DNA of 64,000 nucleotides from Paenibacillus chitinolyticus NBRC 15660 (GCF_000739915.1 NZ_BBJT01000005.1:186001-250000); one strand, 5' to 3'. Counted from the stretch's first letter, positions 50,851 through 62,268 are shown. The notes: a model not told the origin generated them from the letters alone. Numbers and translations are program-made.

Positions 50851-53478
50851 TTAAGAAATCTGTCCGGTCACAAGCGCTTCGACGCCGTCCAGCGCCTCCT
50901 GGAGTTTGGACGGGTCCTTGCCTCCGGCCTGGGCCATATCGGGGCGTCCGCCGCCGCCGCCGCCGCATTTCGCCGCGGTTTCTTTGATCAGCTTGCCGGC
51001 ATGAAGCCCTTTGGCGATCAGATCCGGCGTAACGGCGGCGACCAGGTTGACTTTGTCGCCTGCGACGGCGCCGAGCACGATCACGGCCGAGCCCAGCTTC
51101 GCTTTCATTTCATCCACGATGCCCCGCAGGGAATCCATATCGGATGCGCTCACCTGGGCGGCCAGGACCGGTATGCCGGCCACTTCTTTCAGGCGGCCTT
51201 CCAGCGCGCCCGCTTCAATGCGGCCCAGTTTGGCCCGCAGCGATTCGTTCTCGCGCGCCAGCTCTTTCATCTGCTGGAGCGTAGAGTCCAGACGCTTCGG
51301 CACGTCCGCGGTGTTGGCCTTGAGAACGCCGGCCGCATCCCTCAGCAGCTGCAGCTGGCCGTCCACGTACTCGTAGGCCTGACGGCTTGTCACCGCTTCG
51401 ATGCGGCGGATACCGGAACCGATTCCGGATTCGCTGACAATCTTGAACAAGCCGATTTCGCCCGTGCTCAGTACGTGGCAGCCGCCGCAAAGCTCGAGGC
51501 TGTAATCGCCGACGCGGACGACGCGGACGATGTCGCCGTATTTCTCGCCGAACAGCGCCATGGCGCCCATCGCTTTCGCTTCGTCGATGCCGCGAAGGGA
51601 GATGTCCACCGGCGTGTTCGCCCAGATTTGAGCGTTCACGCGGCGTTCGACATCCTGCAGCTCTTCCGGCGTAATGCCGCCGAAATGGGAGAAGTCGAAC
51701 CGCAGGCGGTCCGGCTCAACGAGGGAGCCCGCCTGGTTCACGTGCGTGCCGAGCACTTCCTTCAGCGCTTTATGCAGCAGGTGAGTGGCCGTGTGATTCT
51801 TCACGGTATCGCCGCGAAGCTCGCTGGAGACTTGAGCCGTGATCGCATCGCCCGTGCGCAGGATGCCCTGCTCGACAGTCACGCTGTGAACGTGCTGGCC
51901 GTGTGGCGCTTTGCCGACTTCGAGCACGGCCGCGCGTACGCCCTCGCCCGTGATGACGCCGCGGTCGGCTACCTGTCCGCCGCTTTCGGCGTAGAACGGC
52001 GTCCGGTCGAGTATGACCTGGCACGTTTCGCCGGTTCCCGCCGCGTCGACAAACTCGTTGTCGTGCACGATCGCCAGCACTTTGGCTGGAACTACCAATT
52101 CAGTGTATCCAACAAACTCACTTTTATCCGTAAACTCGGAGAGCGCTCCGCCCTGCACTTTCATGCTGCCGGATTTGCTCCGGTTGCTGCGCGCACGCTC
52201 GCGCTGTTCTTCCATCGCCGCTTCGAATCCTTCGCGGTCGACGGCCAATCCCTGCTCGTTCGCGAAATCCTCCGTCAAGTCAACCGGGAATCCGTACGTG
52301 TCGTACAGCTTGAAAGCGTCCGGCCCGCTGATGGCCCGCCCGCCTGCCGCACGTGTGCTTTCGACCATCCCGGCAAGAATGGCAAGACCGTCGGACAGCG
52401 TTTCGTGAAAACGTTCTTCCTCGATGCGGATGATTTTCTCGATGAATTCGCGTTTCTCCACGACTTCATTGTAGTATACGCCCATGATTTCGCCTACGAC
52501 CGGAACGAGCTGATACAGGAACGGTTTATCCATACCGAGTACTTTGCCGTAGCGGACGGCGCGGCGCAGAAGTCTGCGGATAACGTAGCCGCGACCTTCG
52601 TTCGTAGGCAGTACGCCGTCTCCCACCGCAAAAGCGACGGTACGGACGTGGTCGGCAATAACCTTCAAAGCCACGTCAAACTCTTCGTTCTCCTTGTACT
52701 TCACGCCCGCGATGCGGCAGGTCGCTTCCATGATCGGCTGGAACAAATCCGTGTCGAAGTTGGAGTCCACATCCTGCAAAATCGAAGCGAAACGTTCCAA
52801 ACCCGCACCCGTATCGATATTTTTGTTCGGAAGAGGCGTGTAGCTGCCGTCTTTATTGTGATTGAACTGGGAAAACACGAGGTTCCATACTTCCAGGAAA
52901 CGCTCGTTTTCGCCGCCGGGCCAGCATTCCGGATCGTTCAGATCGCCGTACTTGTCGCCGCGGTCGTAGAAGATTTCCGTACAAGGTCCGCACGGGCCTT
53001 CCCCGATATCCCAGAAGTTCTCGTCGAGCTTGTAAATACGCGCTTCCGGCAGACCGATCTTTTTATTCCAAAACTCAAAAGCTTCCGTATCCTCGGGATA
53101 CACGGTCACCGACAAGCGCTCCGGATCGAATCCGATCCATTTAGGGTCCGTCAGAAACTCCCAGGCCCAGGTGATGGCTTCTTCTTTGAAGTATTCGCCG
53201 ATGGAGAAATTTCCGAGCATCTCGAAAAATGTATGGTGCCGGCGGGTTTTGCCGACATTTTCAATGTCGTTTGTACGGATGCATTTCTGCGCGTTTACGA
53301 TTCTCGGATTCTCGGGAACGACACGGCCGTCAAAATAAGGCTTGAGCGGCGCCATCCCGGCATTGATCCATAAAAGAGAAGGGTCGTTGTGAGGCACGAG
53401 CGAGGAGCTCGGCTCGATTTTGTGTCCTTTGCTGGCGAAAAATTCCAGCCACTTGGAACGAATTTCACTTGCTTTCAT
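50851..53478 (-). CDS. alaS: alanyl-tRNA synthetase
   Basis: An 875-aa class II synthetase that charges tRNA-Ala. The aminoacylation domain starts [17 protein letters not shown]; the editing domain contains the zinc motif [11 protein letters not shown] and [13 protein letters not shown], and the C-Ala domain ends with [15 protein letters not shown], which helps tRNA binding. Full length. Expression is under the T-box leader immediately upstream. The gene is co-directional with ireB-ruvX-yrzB downstream. Confidence 0.97.
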   Translation of the reverse strand: MKASEIRSKWLEFFASKGHKIEPSSSLVPHNDPSLLWINAGMAPLKPYFDGRVVPENPRIVNAQKCIRTNDIENVGKTRRHHTFFEMLGNFSIGEYFKEEAITWAWEFLTDPKWIGFDPERLSVTVYPEDTEAFEFWNKKIGLPEARIYKLDENFWDIGEGPCGPCTEIFYDRGDKYGDLNDPECWPGGENERFLEVWNLVFSQFNHNKDGSYTPLPNKNIDTGAGLERFASILQDVDSNFDTDLFQPIMEATCRIAGVKYKENEEFDVALKVIADHVRTVAFAVGDGVLPTNEGRGYVIRRLLRRAVRYGKVLGMDKPFLYQLVPVVGEIMGVYYNEVVEKREFIEKIIRIEEERFHETLSDGLAILAGMVESTRAAGGRAISGPDAFKLYDTYGFPVDLTEDFANEQGLAVDREGFEAAMEEQRERARSNRSKSGSMKVQGGALSEFTDKSEFVGYTELVVPAKVLAIVHDNEFVDAAGTGETCQVILDRTPFYAESGGQVADRGVITGEGVRAAVLEVGKAPHGQHVHSVTVEQGILRTGDAITAQVSSELRGDTVKNHTATHLLHKALKEVLGTHVNQAGSLVEPDRLRFDFSHFGGITPEELQDVERRVNAQIWANTPVDISLRGIDEAKAMGAMALFGEKYGDIVRVVRVGDYSLELCGGCHVLSTGEIGLFKIVSESGIGSGIRRIEAVTSRQAYEYVDGQLQLLRDAAGVLKANTADVPKRLDSTLQQMKELARENESLRAKLGRIEAGALEGRLKEVAGIPVLAAQVSASDMDSLRGIVDEMKAKLGSAVIVLGAVAGDKVNLVAAVTPDLIAKGLHAGKLIKETAAKCGGGGGGRPDMAQAGGKDPSKLQEALDGVEALVTGQIS

Positions 53479-53561
53479 TACGTTTCGAGCCTCCGTTTGT
53501 TGGAATGGTTTTGGTTTATTAGGTTTGGACTGCTACACCTTCGGCCCTCTCTACAGGAAAC

Positions 53562-53860
53562 AAAAAACGCCCCTGTTATCAACAGGGACGAAAAATTCGC
53601 GGTACCACCCTGGTTATCGGATGACGTGCAGGCAGGCGCCTTGCCGTTTCATCCAATCTCCTCGTTGCGGACGATAACGGATCCGCTTGCCGTTGGGCTT
53701 ATGCAACTTGTCACCCACACTCCGAAATGAGCGTTCGGCCATCCTTCATGAAAGGTTCTCGCAGCCTTCTTCTATAGAAGAAGGAACCTTCTCTCTGCCA
53801 ATGGGCTATGGCGTACTGGATTTCTTCAGCGCTTTGCTTATCGAGTTTGACTCAGTTACC
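53562..53860 (-). promoter_or_regulatory. T-box riboswitch for alaS
   Basis: The minus strand carries the T-box core CCAGGGTGGTACCGCG at about 53598-53613, which pairs with the acceptor end of uncharged tRNA. Ahead of it (53614-53860) lies a long structured leader. Behind it, CCCTGTTGATAACAGGGGC and T6 (53562-53589) form the terminator that the antiterminator opposes. Position directly before alaS supports tRNA-Ala as ligand; I did not fix the GCN specifier codon. This accounts for most of the gene-free 53479-54021. Confidence 0.92.
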
Positions 53861-53864
53861 GAAA

Positions 53865-53894
53865 ATTATAGTTCATATCTGGAAACGATGTCAA
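53865..53894 (-). promoter_or_regulatory. consensus sigma-A promoter of the alaS T-box leader
   Basis: TTGACA (53889-53894) and TATAAT (53865-53870) on the minus strand, 18 bases apart, immediately ahead of the T-box leader. Confidence 0.85.
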
Positions 53895-54021
53895 CCTGAC
53901 GGACGCCGATTAAAGAAGCTCCGCCGATGGACAAGTCCCTCTTAGCAAATTGGCGGAAAAAAAGCGCTGCCGATTCAAACGGATCGGTCAGACTCCGTAG
54001 CGAGCGGAAGGGTTCTTTGTT

Positions 54022-54564
54022 TCAAAAAATCTTTTGCAGCTGCTTTAAGCTTGCCGGATCCAGCTTCCGAATGCTGGCAACTTCCAGTCTGTGTTCTCCG
54101 GTATCCACCAGGAGAAGACGATCCTCTCCTTGCCTGAATACGTGCTCATGCAGGTTGGGGAGCTGCAGCCGCTCCGGGCCGAACTGGGTAACGATGTCCC
54201 ACTGCCATCCTGACGTCTTCTGCTTGATGCTGCGGATAGCTTCGACGCGGGGAAGCAGGTATCTCAAATGCAGTTCCTTCTCCAGCTCCCGGCGGGAGGC
54301 ATCGTCCAGCTGCCGCAAATCGGCGATGATACCGATCTCCTCCCCCTCTTTGGTGCGGATGGAGATGTACCGGTCCGGCTCGGAAAAGGGAAACGTCCGG
54401 AACACCAGAATTTCCTCATGATCCCTTCCGTCGCAGGACAATAAAAGCAGGCCGCCTTCCGTGCGTCGAAACCGGCATTTGTCCGCTTCTAGCAGTAAGA
54501 TATCGAAGGGGTCCCCGCCCTCCGGGAAACCGCCGGATTCATACGGGTTCGGCACTTGTATCAC
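54022..54564 (-). CDS. DUF1854 protein
   Basis: A 180-aa protein of the DUF1854 family, with beta-rich sequence including ILVFRTFPFSEPDRYISIRT, IGIIADLRQLDDASRRELEKELHLRYLLPRVEAI and FGPERLQLPNLHEHVF. It overlaps the end of the ABC gene by about 26 bases, which implies translational coupling. The family is known mainly as a partner of ABC exporters; in cyanophycin-making bacteria a comparable pair lies in the cyanophycin locus. No cyanophycin synthetase is in this window. Confidence 0.82.
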   Translation of the reverse strand: MIQVPNPYESGGFPEGGDPFDILLLEADKCRFRRTEGGLLLLSCDGRDHEEILVFRTFPFSEPDRYISIRTKEGEEIGIIADLRQLDDASRRELEKELHLRYLLPRVEAIRSIKQKTSGWQWDIVTQFGPERLQLPNLHEHVFRQGEDRLLLVDTGEHRLEVASIRKLDPASLKQLQKIF

Positions 54565-56788
54565 GCTCCCTGATCAACGCTGTTTCGGTTTGGGCCTTCA
54601 CGAGCTTCCAATAGATGCCTTCCTGCTGCATCAGCTGCTCGTGAGTCCCTGTTTCGGCTATGCGTCCTTTGTCGATCACCACGAGACGGTCCGCGCTGCG
54701 CAGAGTCGACAGGCGGTGGGCGATCGCGAAGGTCGTCCGTCCCCGGACAAGTCGGGAAACGGCTTCCTGGATAAGACGCTCCGTCTCCGTGTCCACGGAA
54801 GCGGTCGCCTCGTCCAGGATGAGAATGCGGGGATCGTGCAGGATGGCGCGCGCAATGGCAATGCGCTGTTTCTCCCCGCCGGACAGGCGGTGACCGCGTT
54901 CGCCGACCCGCGTGTCATAGCCGTCGCTCATCGCGACGATAAAATCGTGGGCGTTGGCGATCTTTGCCGCCCGCATAATTTCCAGAGACGACGCTTCCGG
55001 CTTCGCGTAAGCGATGTTTTCGGCAATCGTCCCGTCGAAAAGGAACGTTTCCTGAAGCACAACCCCGATCTGGGCCCGCAGGCTTTCCTGGCTCAGCTTT
55101 TTCAGCGGAATCCCGTCTATTAAAATCCGCCCCCGGTCCGGGTCGTAAAACCGGCAGATCAGATGAATCAGCGTAGATTTACCCGCACCCGAATGTCCGA
55201 CAAATCCGATCATTTCACCGGGCTTCACTTCCAGAGAGATGTCTTTCAGGACAGGCTTGTGCTTCTCATAACCGTATGTAACCCGGTCCAGTGAAACGGA
55301 GCCTTCCAGCCGGCCGGGCGTTACCGCATCTGCCGTATCGGCAACTTCGCGAGGCGTATCCATAATTTCAAAAACGCGCTCGGCGGCCGACACGGCCCGG
55401 TTCGTCCAGCTGATCGCCTGCGTAAACCACTGCAAAGGACCGAAAAACATCGTGAGGTAAACCGTAAAGGCCATCAGAGTGCCCAAGGTCAACCCGCCGT
55501 CCAGCACCTGCAGGCCGCCGTAATACCACACGATGATCCCGCCTGCGCCCGTAACGAGCATAAAAAGCGGGGTTGCGGCCTGCCACAGCCCTTCCATCCG
55601 CACGGTTTGCGTCATCATTTCCCGGTTGGCTTCCCCGTACCGGGCCTGCTCGCTTTTTTCCCGGCCGAATGCCTTCACGACACGGATGCCCTGAAGAGAG
55701 TCGCCTACCAGCGTCTGAAGCGCGTTTAGCGCTCGCCACTGCTTGTACCAGAGCCGGCGTACCCTCGGCCACAAAATCCAGACTCCCGCAAGCAGCAGCG
55801 GAGTCGGCAGAAGCACTACCAGGGTGAGCTTCCAGCTGAGGGTGAGCATCATCGACAAAATAGCCGCGACAGTGAGCACCTGGCTCGCCACCCAGATCAC
55901 GCCTTCCGTGAGAAACTGTCTCATGGAATCCGTGTCCTGATTGAGCCGGCCGATAAACTGTGAAGTCTGGCGGCGGTCGTAGAAACTGAGAGACTGCTCG
56001 GTCAGCGCCTCGAACGTTTCACGACGGATATCGTTCATCATAGCCGCTCCGACCTTGACCCCGATAAACCCCCGGGCGATCTGGAGCGCGGACAGCACCA
56101 GCCGGGCGCCCAGCAGAGCCGCCACCCAGATCAGCAGCGTCTCGGCCACCCCTCCCGGTTGCAGCACATCGTCGACGATAATCTTGGTCACAAGCGGAGG
56201 CGCCAGCTCCAACAAAACCGCGATGATCAAAAACAGCGCAGCCATGACCATCCGGCCGCGGTACGGGCGCGTATACGCAAGCAGCCGGGTCAGCACGCGC
56301 CGGCGTCCGGGACTGCTCCGCTCCGTCTTATCTCCGGCCGCGCAGTCATGGTCCCGCCCGGGTGCCGCCTCTCCGCACAGCGCGCACCGGCCTGCACTGT
56401 CTCCTCCCGCTCCGCCGGTGCCGTCATCGCCGGTTGCCAGCAGCAGATTCGCCGCATGAACCGCCGCTTCGAGCCCTTTGGCGCAGGCGCCCGTATAGCG
56501 GACGAGCACGACCGGGCCCGCGTCCGTATCCGCGATGAGGCATCCTCCGCCCTGCGGAGCATCCTGGGTCCGTAGGCTCCGGACCTCTTCCGGCGAGAAT
56601 CTGCGCAGGCAGGCGCCGCCGGAAGCGTAGACGCCGATTTCCCCGGCGCCTGCAATCAGCCAGCGGTCATCGGGTCGGCCGCTCTCGTCCATGTCCGCCC
56701 GGGCGGATACCGCAGGCTTTGCCCCCAGGCTGCGGAGAAGTTCGGGCGGCAGTTCTTCCGCTGCCGCGGGCGGCTCCTTGAGTGCCAT
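54539..56788 (-). CDS. ABC exporter (half-transporter) with N-terminal extra domain
   Basis: A 749-aa fused permease-ATPase. A ~170-residue N-terminal domain precedes the six-helix membrane domain; it includes WLIAGAGEIGVYASGGACLRRF and a possible metal site, CALCG followed by HDC. The ATPase has Walker A GHSGAGKSTL, signature LSGGEKQRIAIARA and Walker B RILILDEATASVD. AAAGGAGG lies six bases before the ATG at 56788; 42 extra ORF residues are dropped. It pairs with the DUF1854 protein. It resembles the cyanophycin-metabolism-associated ABC transporters, but the cargo is unknown. Confidence 0.87.
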   Translation of the reverse strand: MALKEPPAAAEELPPELLRSLGAKPAVSARADMDESGRPDDRWLIAGAGEIGVYASGGACLRRFSPEEVRSLRTQDAPQGGGCLIADTDAGPVVLVRYTGACAKGLEAAVHAANLLLATGDDGTGGAGGDSAGRCALCGEAAPGRDHDCAAGDKTERSSPGRRRVLTRLLAYTRPYRGRMVMAALFLIIAVLLELAPPLVTKIIVDDVLQPGGVAETLLIWVAALLGARLVLSALQIARGFIGVKVGAAMMNDIRRETFEALTEQSLSFYDRRQTSQFIGRLNQDTDSMRQFLTEGVIWVASQVLTVAAILSMMLTLSWKLTLVVLLPTPLLLAGVWILWPRVRRLWYKQWRALNALQTLVGDSLQGIRVVKAFGREKSEQARYGEANREMMTQTVRMEGLWQAATPLFMLVTGAGGIIVWYYGGLQVLDGGLTLGTLMAFTVYLTMFFGPLQWFTQAISWTNRAVSAAERVFEIMDTPREVADTADAVTPGRLEGSVSLDRVTYGYEKHKPVLKDISLEVKPGEMIGFVGHSGAGKSTLIHLICRFYDPDRGRILIDGIPLKKLSQESLRAQIGVVLQETFLFDGTIAENIAYAKPEASSLEIMRAAKIANAHDFIVAMSDGYDTRVGERGHRLSGGEKQRIAIARAILHDPRILILDEATASVDTETERLIQEAVSRLVRGRTTFAIAHRLSTLRSADRLVVIDKGRIAETGTHEQLMQQEGIYWKLVKAQTETALIRERDTSAEPV

Positions 56789-56986
56789 GGGCAACCTCCT
56801 TTCGCCGCTCTTCAATGGCGGCAGAATCGTTAGTCTGATCGTAACGCACGCCTCTTGCAAGCGCAAGAGAACGGCCCAGATCCGATTGGCGACTCTGCCC
56901 GGACGCGTCTTCACTTGTAGACTTCGGTTTTCTTCCTCTGTACCGCAGCCTTATTCAGCAGCCTTTTTCCCGCACTTTATCCGAAT

Positions 56987-58057
56987 CTACACCGTACGCC
57001 GGTGAATGTAATAGAGAAACAGATGCTCGAGCACCACCTTAAGCACGGCAAAGAAGGGAACGGCCAAAATCAGGCCCGGTATCCCCGCCACTTCTCCACC
57101 CACGAGCAGCGCAAAAATAATGAGCAGCGGATGCATATGAAGGGTCCGCCCCACAACCTGCGGGGATATTACGTTTCCCTCGAGAATCTGCACGATCGTA
57201 TTGATGACGACAACAAGCAGGAGCATTTTTACCGACACCGTGGCCGCCATAATAACAGCCGGAGCCGCCCCAAAGAACGGACCGAGATACGGAATGATGT
57301 TAAAAACCGCAACGAGCGCTGCCAGCAATAGCGCATACGGCATCCCGATGGCCCAGTACCCGATATAAGCCAGCACCCCGACGATAACGCAAACGAGGAA
57401 CTGCCCCCGGATATAATTGCCCAGCGCCGTGTCGATATCGACCAGCACCTTGACTACCTGCCTGCGCCGCGATTTCGGAACAATGGCCAGCACGGTTTTC
57501 TCCATCAATTGAAAATCCTTAAGCATATAAAAAGCGAGAAAAGGAACGATGAAAGCGGTCAGAAGCATATTGATGGTGCCTCCGATGCCATGAATCGTGT
57601 CCGAAATTTTGAGAGACAGATTTTTTTGCAGTTTAAAAATCGCATCGTGGATACCCGACCGGACCGTATCCGGAAGGAGCTGGCTGTTTTTCATGCCGTC
57701 CACAAGCGACTGGGCCCTGATCGTCATTTCAGGCATATGTTCGTTCAGTTCCCCAAGCTGCTTGACGAACATCGGAGTCACATTCATAAAAATGACCGTG
57801 AGCGAGGTCAGAAACACCGCATAAATGAGCAGAACGGCAAACGTCCGGGGAACCTTGCGCGTACTTAGCAGATTGACGACGGGGTTGAGCACATAGGAAA
57901 TAATCATCGCAATCAGAAAAGGGGTCAGCACCGCCTTCAAGAAATGGAAGACACTCCCCAGAATCGGTCTTATTTGCAGCAGGAAGAACAGGACCAGCAG
58001 TCCGAGAAGCGTATAAATCAGGCCGGCAAACCAACCGTTTTTAAAAATCGAATTCAT
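56987..58057 (-). CDS. yrrI: AI-2E family transporter, YrrI-like
   Basis: A 356-aa membrane protein with about eight helices, in the AI-2 exporter (AI-2E/PerM) family. Typical segments are VLTPFLIAMIISYVLNPVVNLL, AFIVPFLAFYMLKDF, and the C-terminal GNVISPQVVGRTLHMHPLLIIFALLVGGEVAGIPGLILAVPFFA. GGGAGGG precedes the ATG at 58057. Its location near alaS matches B. subtilis YrrI. Actual substrate not known. Confidence 0.9.
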   Translation of the reverse strand: MNSIFKNGWFAGLIYTLLGLLVLFFLLQIRPILGSVFHFLKAVLTPFLIAMIISYVLNPVVNLLSTRKVPRTFAVLLIYAVFLTSLTVIFMNVTPMFVKQLGELNEHMPEMTIRAQSLVDGMKNSQLLPDTVRSGIHDAIFKLQKNLSLKISDTIHGIGGTINMLLTAFIVPFLAFYMLKDFQLMEKTVLAIVPKSRRRQVVKVLVDIDTALGNYIRGQFLVCVIVGVLAYIGYWAIGMPYALLLAALVAVFNIIPYLGPFFGAAPAVIMAATVSVKMLLLVVVINTIVQILEGNVISPQVVGRTLHMHPLLIIFALLVGGEVAGIPGLILAVPFFAVLKVVLEHLFLYYIHRRTV

Positions 58058-58278
58058 GGCGTTCCCTCCCGTTGACGCTGACAAACTTCGGCGAATGAAT
58101 GTCCCTTTCCGTTTCTTCAGTATATGTACTAGCTTGGCAATTAATCCAAGCTCCTTCGGCAACGGCCGGTTCTCTTCTATCGGCCCAAACCAAAAAGCAC
58201 CGCTCCTGCCGGACCGAAGCGGTTAAGCTTGTCCCTGCAGAGGCAGTGCCTCATTTCGGCTAATCAAGTTGTAAACCC

Positions 58279-58476
58279 TTATTGGGCATGAATTTGCGGC
58301 ATTTCTTCTTCGAAAAACAGATCGTCGAGCGAACTCAGCGTACCGTCTTCCTCTACTTGATAAACGGACATTTTCTCCCCGTTTACAGCGAGTTCAATGA
58401 AGCAGCCCCAGCAATAGAATTGATGGGATCCGATTTTACCGATATCCTTGGAACTGCAATTTGGACAGCGCATCAT
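58279..58476 (-). CDS. zinc-ribbon protein, YrzR-like
   Basis: A 65-aa protein with two Cys pairs, RCPNCSS and FYCWGCFIE, forming a small zinc ribbon, then VYQVEEDGTLSSLDDLFFEEE. It resembles YrzR of B. subtilis, found in the same place next to yrrD. The start at 58476 has AGGGTG ten bases upstream; the next ATG (58473) is almost as good. Function unknown. It begins about 14 bases after the PRC-barrel gene stops. Confidence 0.8.
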   Translation of the reverse strand: MMRCPNCSSKDIGKIGSHQFYCWGCFIELAVNGEKMSVYQVEEDGTLSSLDDLFFEEEMPQIHAQ

Positions 58477-58490
58477 GTGCAATTTTCACC

Positions 58491-59018
58491 CTATTCTTCT
58501 TTAGATACGAAGATTTCCTCCGCCTCAAGCCGGGAGTTAAGCGGAACAATCACCGCATCCTCACCAATGGTTAGCGAGATCGGCATTGGGAGCCACTTGC
58601 GACCTTCCATTAAATCGGATACGAAACCTTCGGACAGTTCAAAACCTATTATCTTTGTACCCAATTGTTCAAGCAAATAAACGTCCTCGATTGTTCCCAA
58701 TTGCAGACCGTCTGCCGTAATAACGGGGAGTTCTTTGAGCTTGTGCTTGCCGCCGTTCAGCGGGATCAGCCCCAGGCTCTCCGCTTCCGCATAACTTCGT
58801 ACGGATTTCATGTCGGCAATCGTGACGGCATCTTGTCCGCAGGCCGTAATTTCACCGGCCGGAATGTACCGGCAAGAAGAATACCAATGCCGTGCGTCCA
58901 GCATAACGCCGAGTATCGTCCATTCATTATCGAGTAGAACGTCTCTCACCGTTCCTGCACGTTTGCCTGTGGACACGCAGAAGACCGGCAATCCGATAAT
59001 GTCGCGGGCTTTACGCAA
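58491..59018 (-). CDS. yrrD: PRC-barrel domain protein, YrrD-like
   Basis: A 175-aa protein with two PRC-barrel-like halves: RKARDIIGLPVFCVSTGKRAGTVRDVLLDNEWTILGVMLDAR and PVITADGLQLGTIEDVYLLEQLGTKIIGFELS. The only plausible start is TTG at 59018, 13 bases after GGAGG, a longer gap than usual. It matches the position of yrrD in B. subtilis. Possible RNA or protein binding; the precise role is unknown. Confidence 0.85.
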   Translation of the reverse strand: MRKARDIIGLPVFCVSTGKRAGTVRDVLLDNEWTILGVMLDARHWYSSCRYIPAGEITACGQDAVTIADMKSVRSYAEAESLGLIPLNGGKHKLKELPVITADGLQLGTIEDVYLLEQLGTKIIGFELSEGFVSDLMEGRKWLPMPISLTIGEDAVIVPLNSRLEAEEIFVSKEE

Positions 59019-59075
59019 GGGGAATCTTAAACCTCCTCGTGACAGCTTGCCGCCGCCAAAGGGCGCGCCCTTCTC

Positions 59076-60218
59076 TTATCTACGAATCCGCTTCACGATG
59101 GTTGCGGTTTTTCGGGCCGCCGTCTCAATTTGGTCTATAGAATTCCCAAAACCGAAACTAAAACGGACAGCCGACTTGCATACAGATTCTGGAAGGTCCA
59201 TGGCCCGCAGGACATGGGAAAGTTCAAGAGAGCCCGACGAACAGGCGGACCCGCTGGCAGCCGCGATACCTTCCAGATCGAGATTCATGAGCAGGGTTTC
59301 CGTATGGCTCCCCGGAAAGCTCACGTTAAAAATATGGGGAGCGGACACATCCGGATTGCCGTTGACCACAAAACCGTCAGGCCCTAGTTCCTCCAGGAAA
59401 ATCCGCTCCATATGTTGGCGATACTCGGAAGTTTGAATGTTGTATTCTTTGTAATTATTGTTATATATTTCCAGTGATTTTGTGAAGCCGACTACCCCGG
59501 CTACGTTTTCCGTACCGGCTCTTTTTTTACGTTCCTGGGACCCTCCCAATACTTGCGGGGCCAACTGAAGCTTACGTGAAGCGAAAAGAGCGCCGATCCC
59601 CTTGGGCCCGTTGATTTTATGAGCGGAGAAGCTCATGAGGTCTACGGGAAGCACGGACAGGTCGATCGGAAGTTTCCCCAGCGCCTGAACCGCATCCACG
59701 TGAAAAGCGATGCCGCGGCTTCTGGCCAACCGTCCGATTTCTTCAATCGGCTGGATGGTGCCGACCTCGTTGTTCACGTACATGACGCTGATCAGAACGG
59801 TCTCCGGCCGGATGGCTTCTTCCAGGTCTTCCATTCGGATAAGACCGGTCATATCTACTGGCAGAAATGTAACGTCGCAGCCCATCCGGGCCAAACGTTC
59901 TGCCGGGTGCAGCACCGCATGGTGCTCGATCTGGGTTGTAATCACGTGAGCGCGTTTGCCCCCGAAGGTCTCGACAACCCCGTACAAAGCTGTATTATTG
60001 CTCTCGGTTCCCCCGCTCGTAAACAGCAGATCGGCCGGTGAACAGCCGATTGCCGCCGAGAAAGCGCTCCTCGAACGGTCGAGCGCCGTCTTGGCGGCCC
60101 GGCCGTAGCTGTGGATGCTAGAAGGGTTGCCGAAGTAGTCCGTATAGTAAGGCATCATGGCTTCCAGCACCTCCGGATGGAGGGGGGTGGTAGCGGCATG
60201 ATCAAGATATATTCCCAT
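59076..60218 (-). CDS. iscS: cysteine desulfurase (IscS/YrvO class)
   Basis: A 380-aa PLP enzyme that takes sulfur from cysteine to supply tRNA thiolation and Fe-S assembly. MGIYLDHAATTPLHPEV is the standard N-terminus, HVDAVQALGKLPIDL and FSAHKINGPKGIGALF hold the PLP aspartate and lysine, and ASGSACSSGSLELSHVL the catalytic Cys. AGGGTGA lies just before the ATG at 60218. It follows cymR by 16 bases. In B. subtilis the same enzyme class gives sulfur to MnmA, here transcribed in the opposite direction. Confidence 0.94.
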   Translation of the reverse strand: MGIYLDHAATTPLHPEVLEAMMPYYTDYFGNPSSIHSYGRAAKTALDRSRSAFSAAIGCSPADLLFTSGGTESNNTALYGVVETFGGKRAHVITTQIEHHAVLHPAERLARMGCDVTFLPVDMTGLIRMEDLEEAIRPETVLISVMYVNNEVGTIQPIEEIGRLARSRGIAFHVDAVQALGKLPIDLSVLPVDLMSFSAHKINGPKGIGALFASRKLQLAPQVLGGSQERKKRAGTENVAGVVGFTKSLEIYNNNYKEYNIQTSEYRQHMERIFLEELGPDGFVVNGNPDVSAPHIFNVSFPGSHTETLLMNLDLEGIAAASGSACSSGSLELSHVLRAMDLPESVCKSAVRFSFGFGNSIDQIETAARKTATIVKRIRR

Positions 60219-60234
60219 AATGGTCACCCTGCAA

Positions 60235-60654
60235 TCAAATATAGAACATATAGCTGTCGCGTTTGCCTTCTTCTTGATAAGAAATCAAAGAAGCCAGAGT
60301 TGTGGAATCCAGAACCTCCGCGATGCTGTCCCGGATACGAATCCACAAATCCCGCTTGGCCGGATCGTCTTCTTCCGTAAAATCGACCGGTGAAATCGGC
60401 CCTTCCAGGACTCGGATCACTTCACCCGCGGTAATTTCTTCCGCGTTTTTCGAAAGGATATATCCGCCGTAGGCGCCGCGGATACTTTTAACAAGACCTG
60501 CGTTTCTAAGAGGAGCTACGAGCTGCTCCAGGTAATGTTCGGATAGCTGATGTTTCTCTGCGATACTTTTCAGCGAGGTCGGCCCTTCCCCGAATCTTGC
60601 GGCCAGTTCCATCATTATAGTGAGACCGTAACGGCCTTTTGTTGAAATTTTCAA
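60235..60654 (-). CDS. cymR: cysteine metabolism repressor CymR (Rrf2 family)
   Basis: A 139-aa Rrf2 family winged-helix regulator. It begins MKISTKGRYGLTIMMELAA, with recognition region HQLSEHYLEQLVAPLRNAGLVKSIRGAYGGY. It has no cysteines, so it cannot hold the IscR-type Fe-S cluster; CymR instead works with CysK to repress cysteine synthesis genes. Its location next to the desulfurase gene supports CymR. It is divergent from mnmA across about 250 bases. Confidence 0.93.
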   Translation of the reverse strand: MKISTKGRYGLTIMMELAARFGEGPTSLKSIAEKHQLSEHYLEQLVAPLRNAGLVKSIRGAYGGYILSKNAEEITAGEVIRVLEGPISPVDFTEEDDPAKRDLWIRIRDSIAEVLDSTTLASLISYQEEGKRDSYMFYI

Positions 60655-60791
60655 ATTAACACCTCTTCTACCCCTGCTTATGTGTAAGATTACTAGCTCT
60701 AGGGTATCCTATTTCTCTATAATTCATTCCATTTAGGCATGTTCTTTACTATGTTATCACAATTCCGATTATTTTGGTTACAAAACCATGA

Positions 60792-61985
<1,194 letters not shown>

Positions 61986-62073
61986 GAAGGGTCACCTTTC
62001 GGAAGCGAAGCAATTCCGCCGCATCCGCATCCGCAGTCGCCCCTGGCTTCAACCCGGACCGGCTGCCTGCACG

Positions 62074-62133
62074 GCAATGGCTACAGCAATGGCTACAGCA
62101 ATGGCTACAGCAATGGCTACAGCAATGGCTACA
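62074..62133 (+). repeat. five tandem copies of a 12-bp unit
   Basis: The unit GCAATGGCTACA repeats exactly five times, between the mnmA stop and its terminator. The 12-base unit keeps frame and, read in the mnmA frame past the TAA stop, would give a Gly-Tyr-Ser-Asn repeat with no stop until 62190. Confidence 0.95.
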
Positions 62134-62177
62134 AAAAGAACGCGACTCCCTCCAAAGGGAGTCGCGTTCTTTTTTTG
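62133..62177. terminator. bidirectional terminator after mnmA
   Basis: A long perfect stem, AAAGAACGCGACTCCCT with AGGGAGTCGCGTTCTTT around a CCAA loop, flanked by A and T runs. Confidence 0.93.
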
Positions 62178-62268
62178 CAAGTACATGTATAGTACTTACA
62201 ACTAAAGCAACTTTGATTACCTGGGAAATAATTCACCCCGTTAGCCATTCCGGCTCCAAAGGCTGTGT

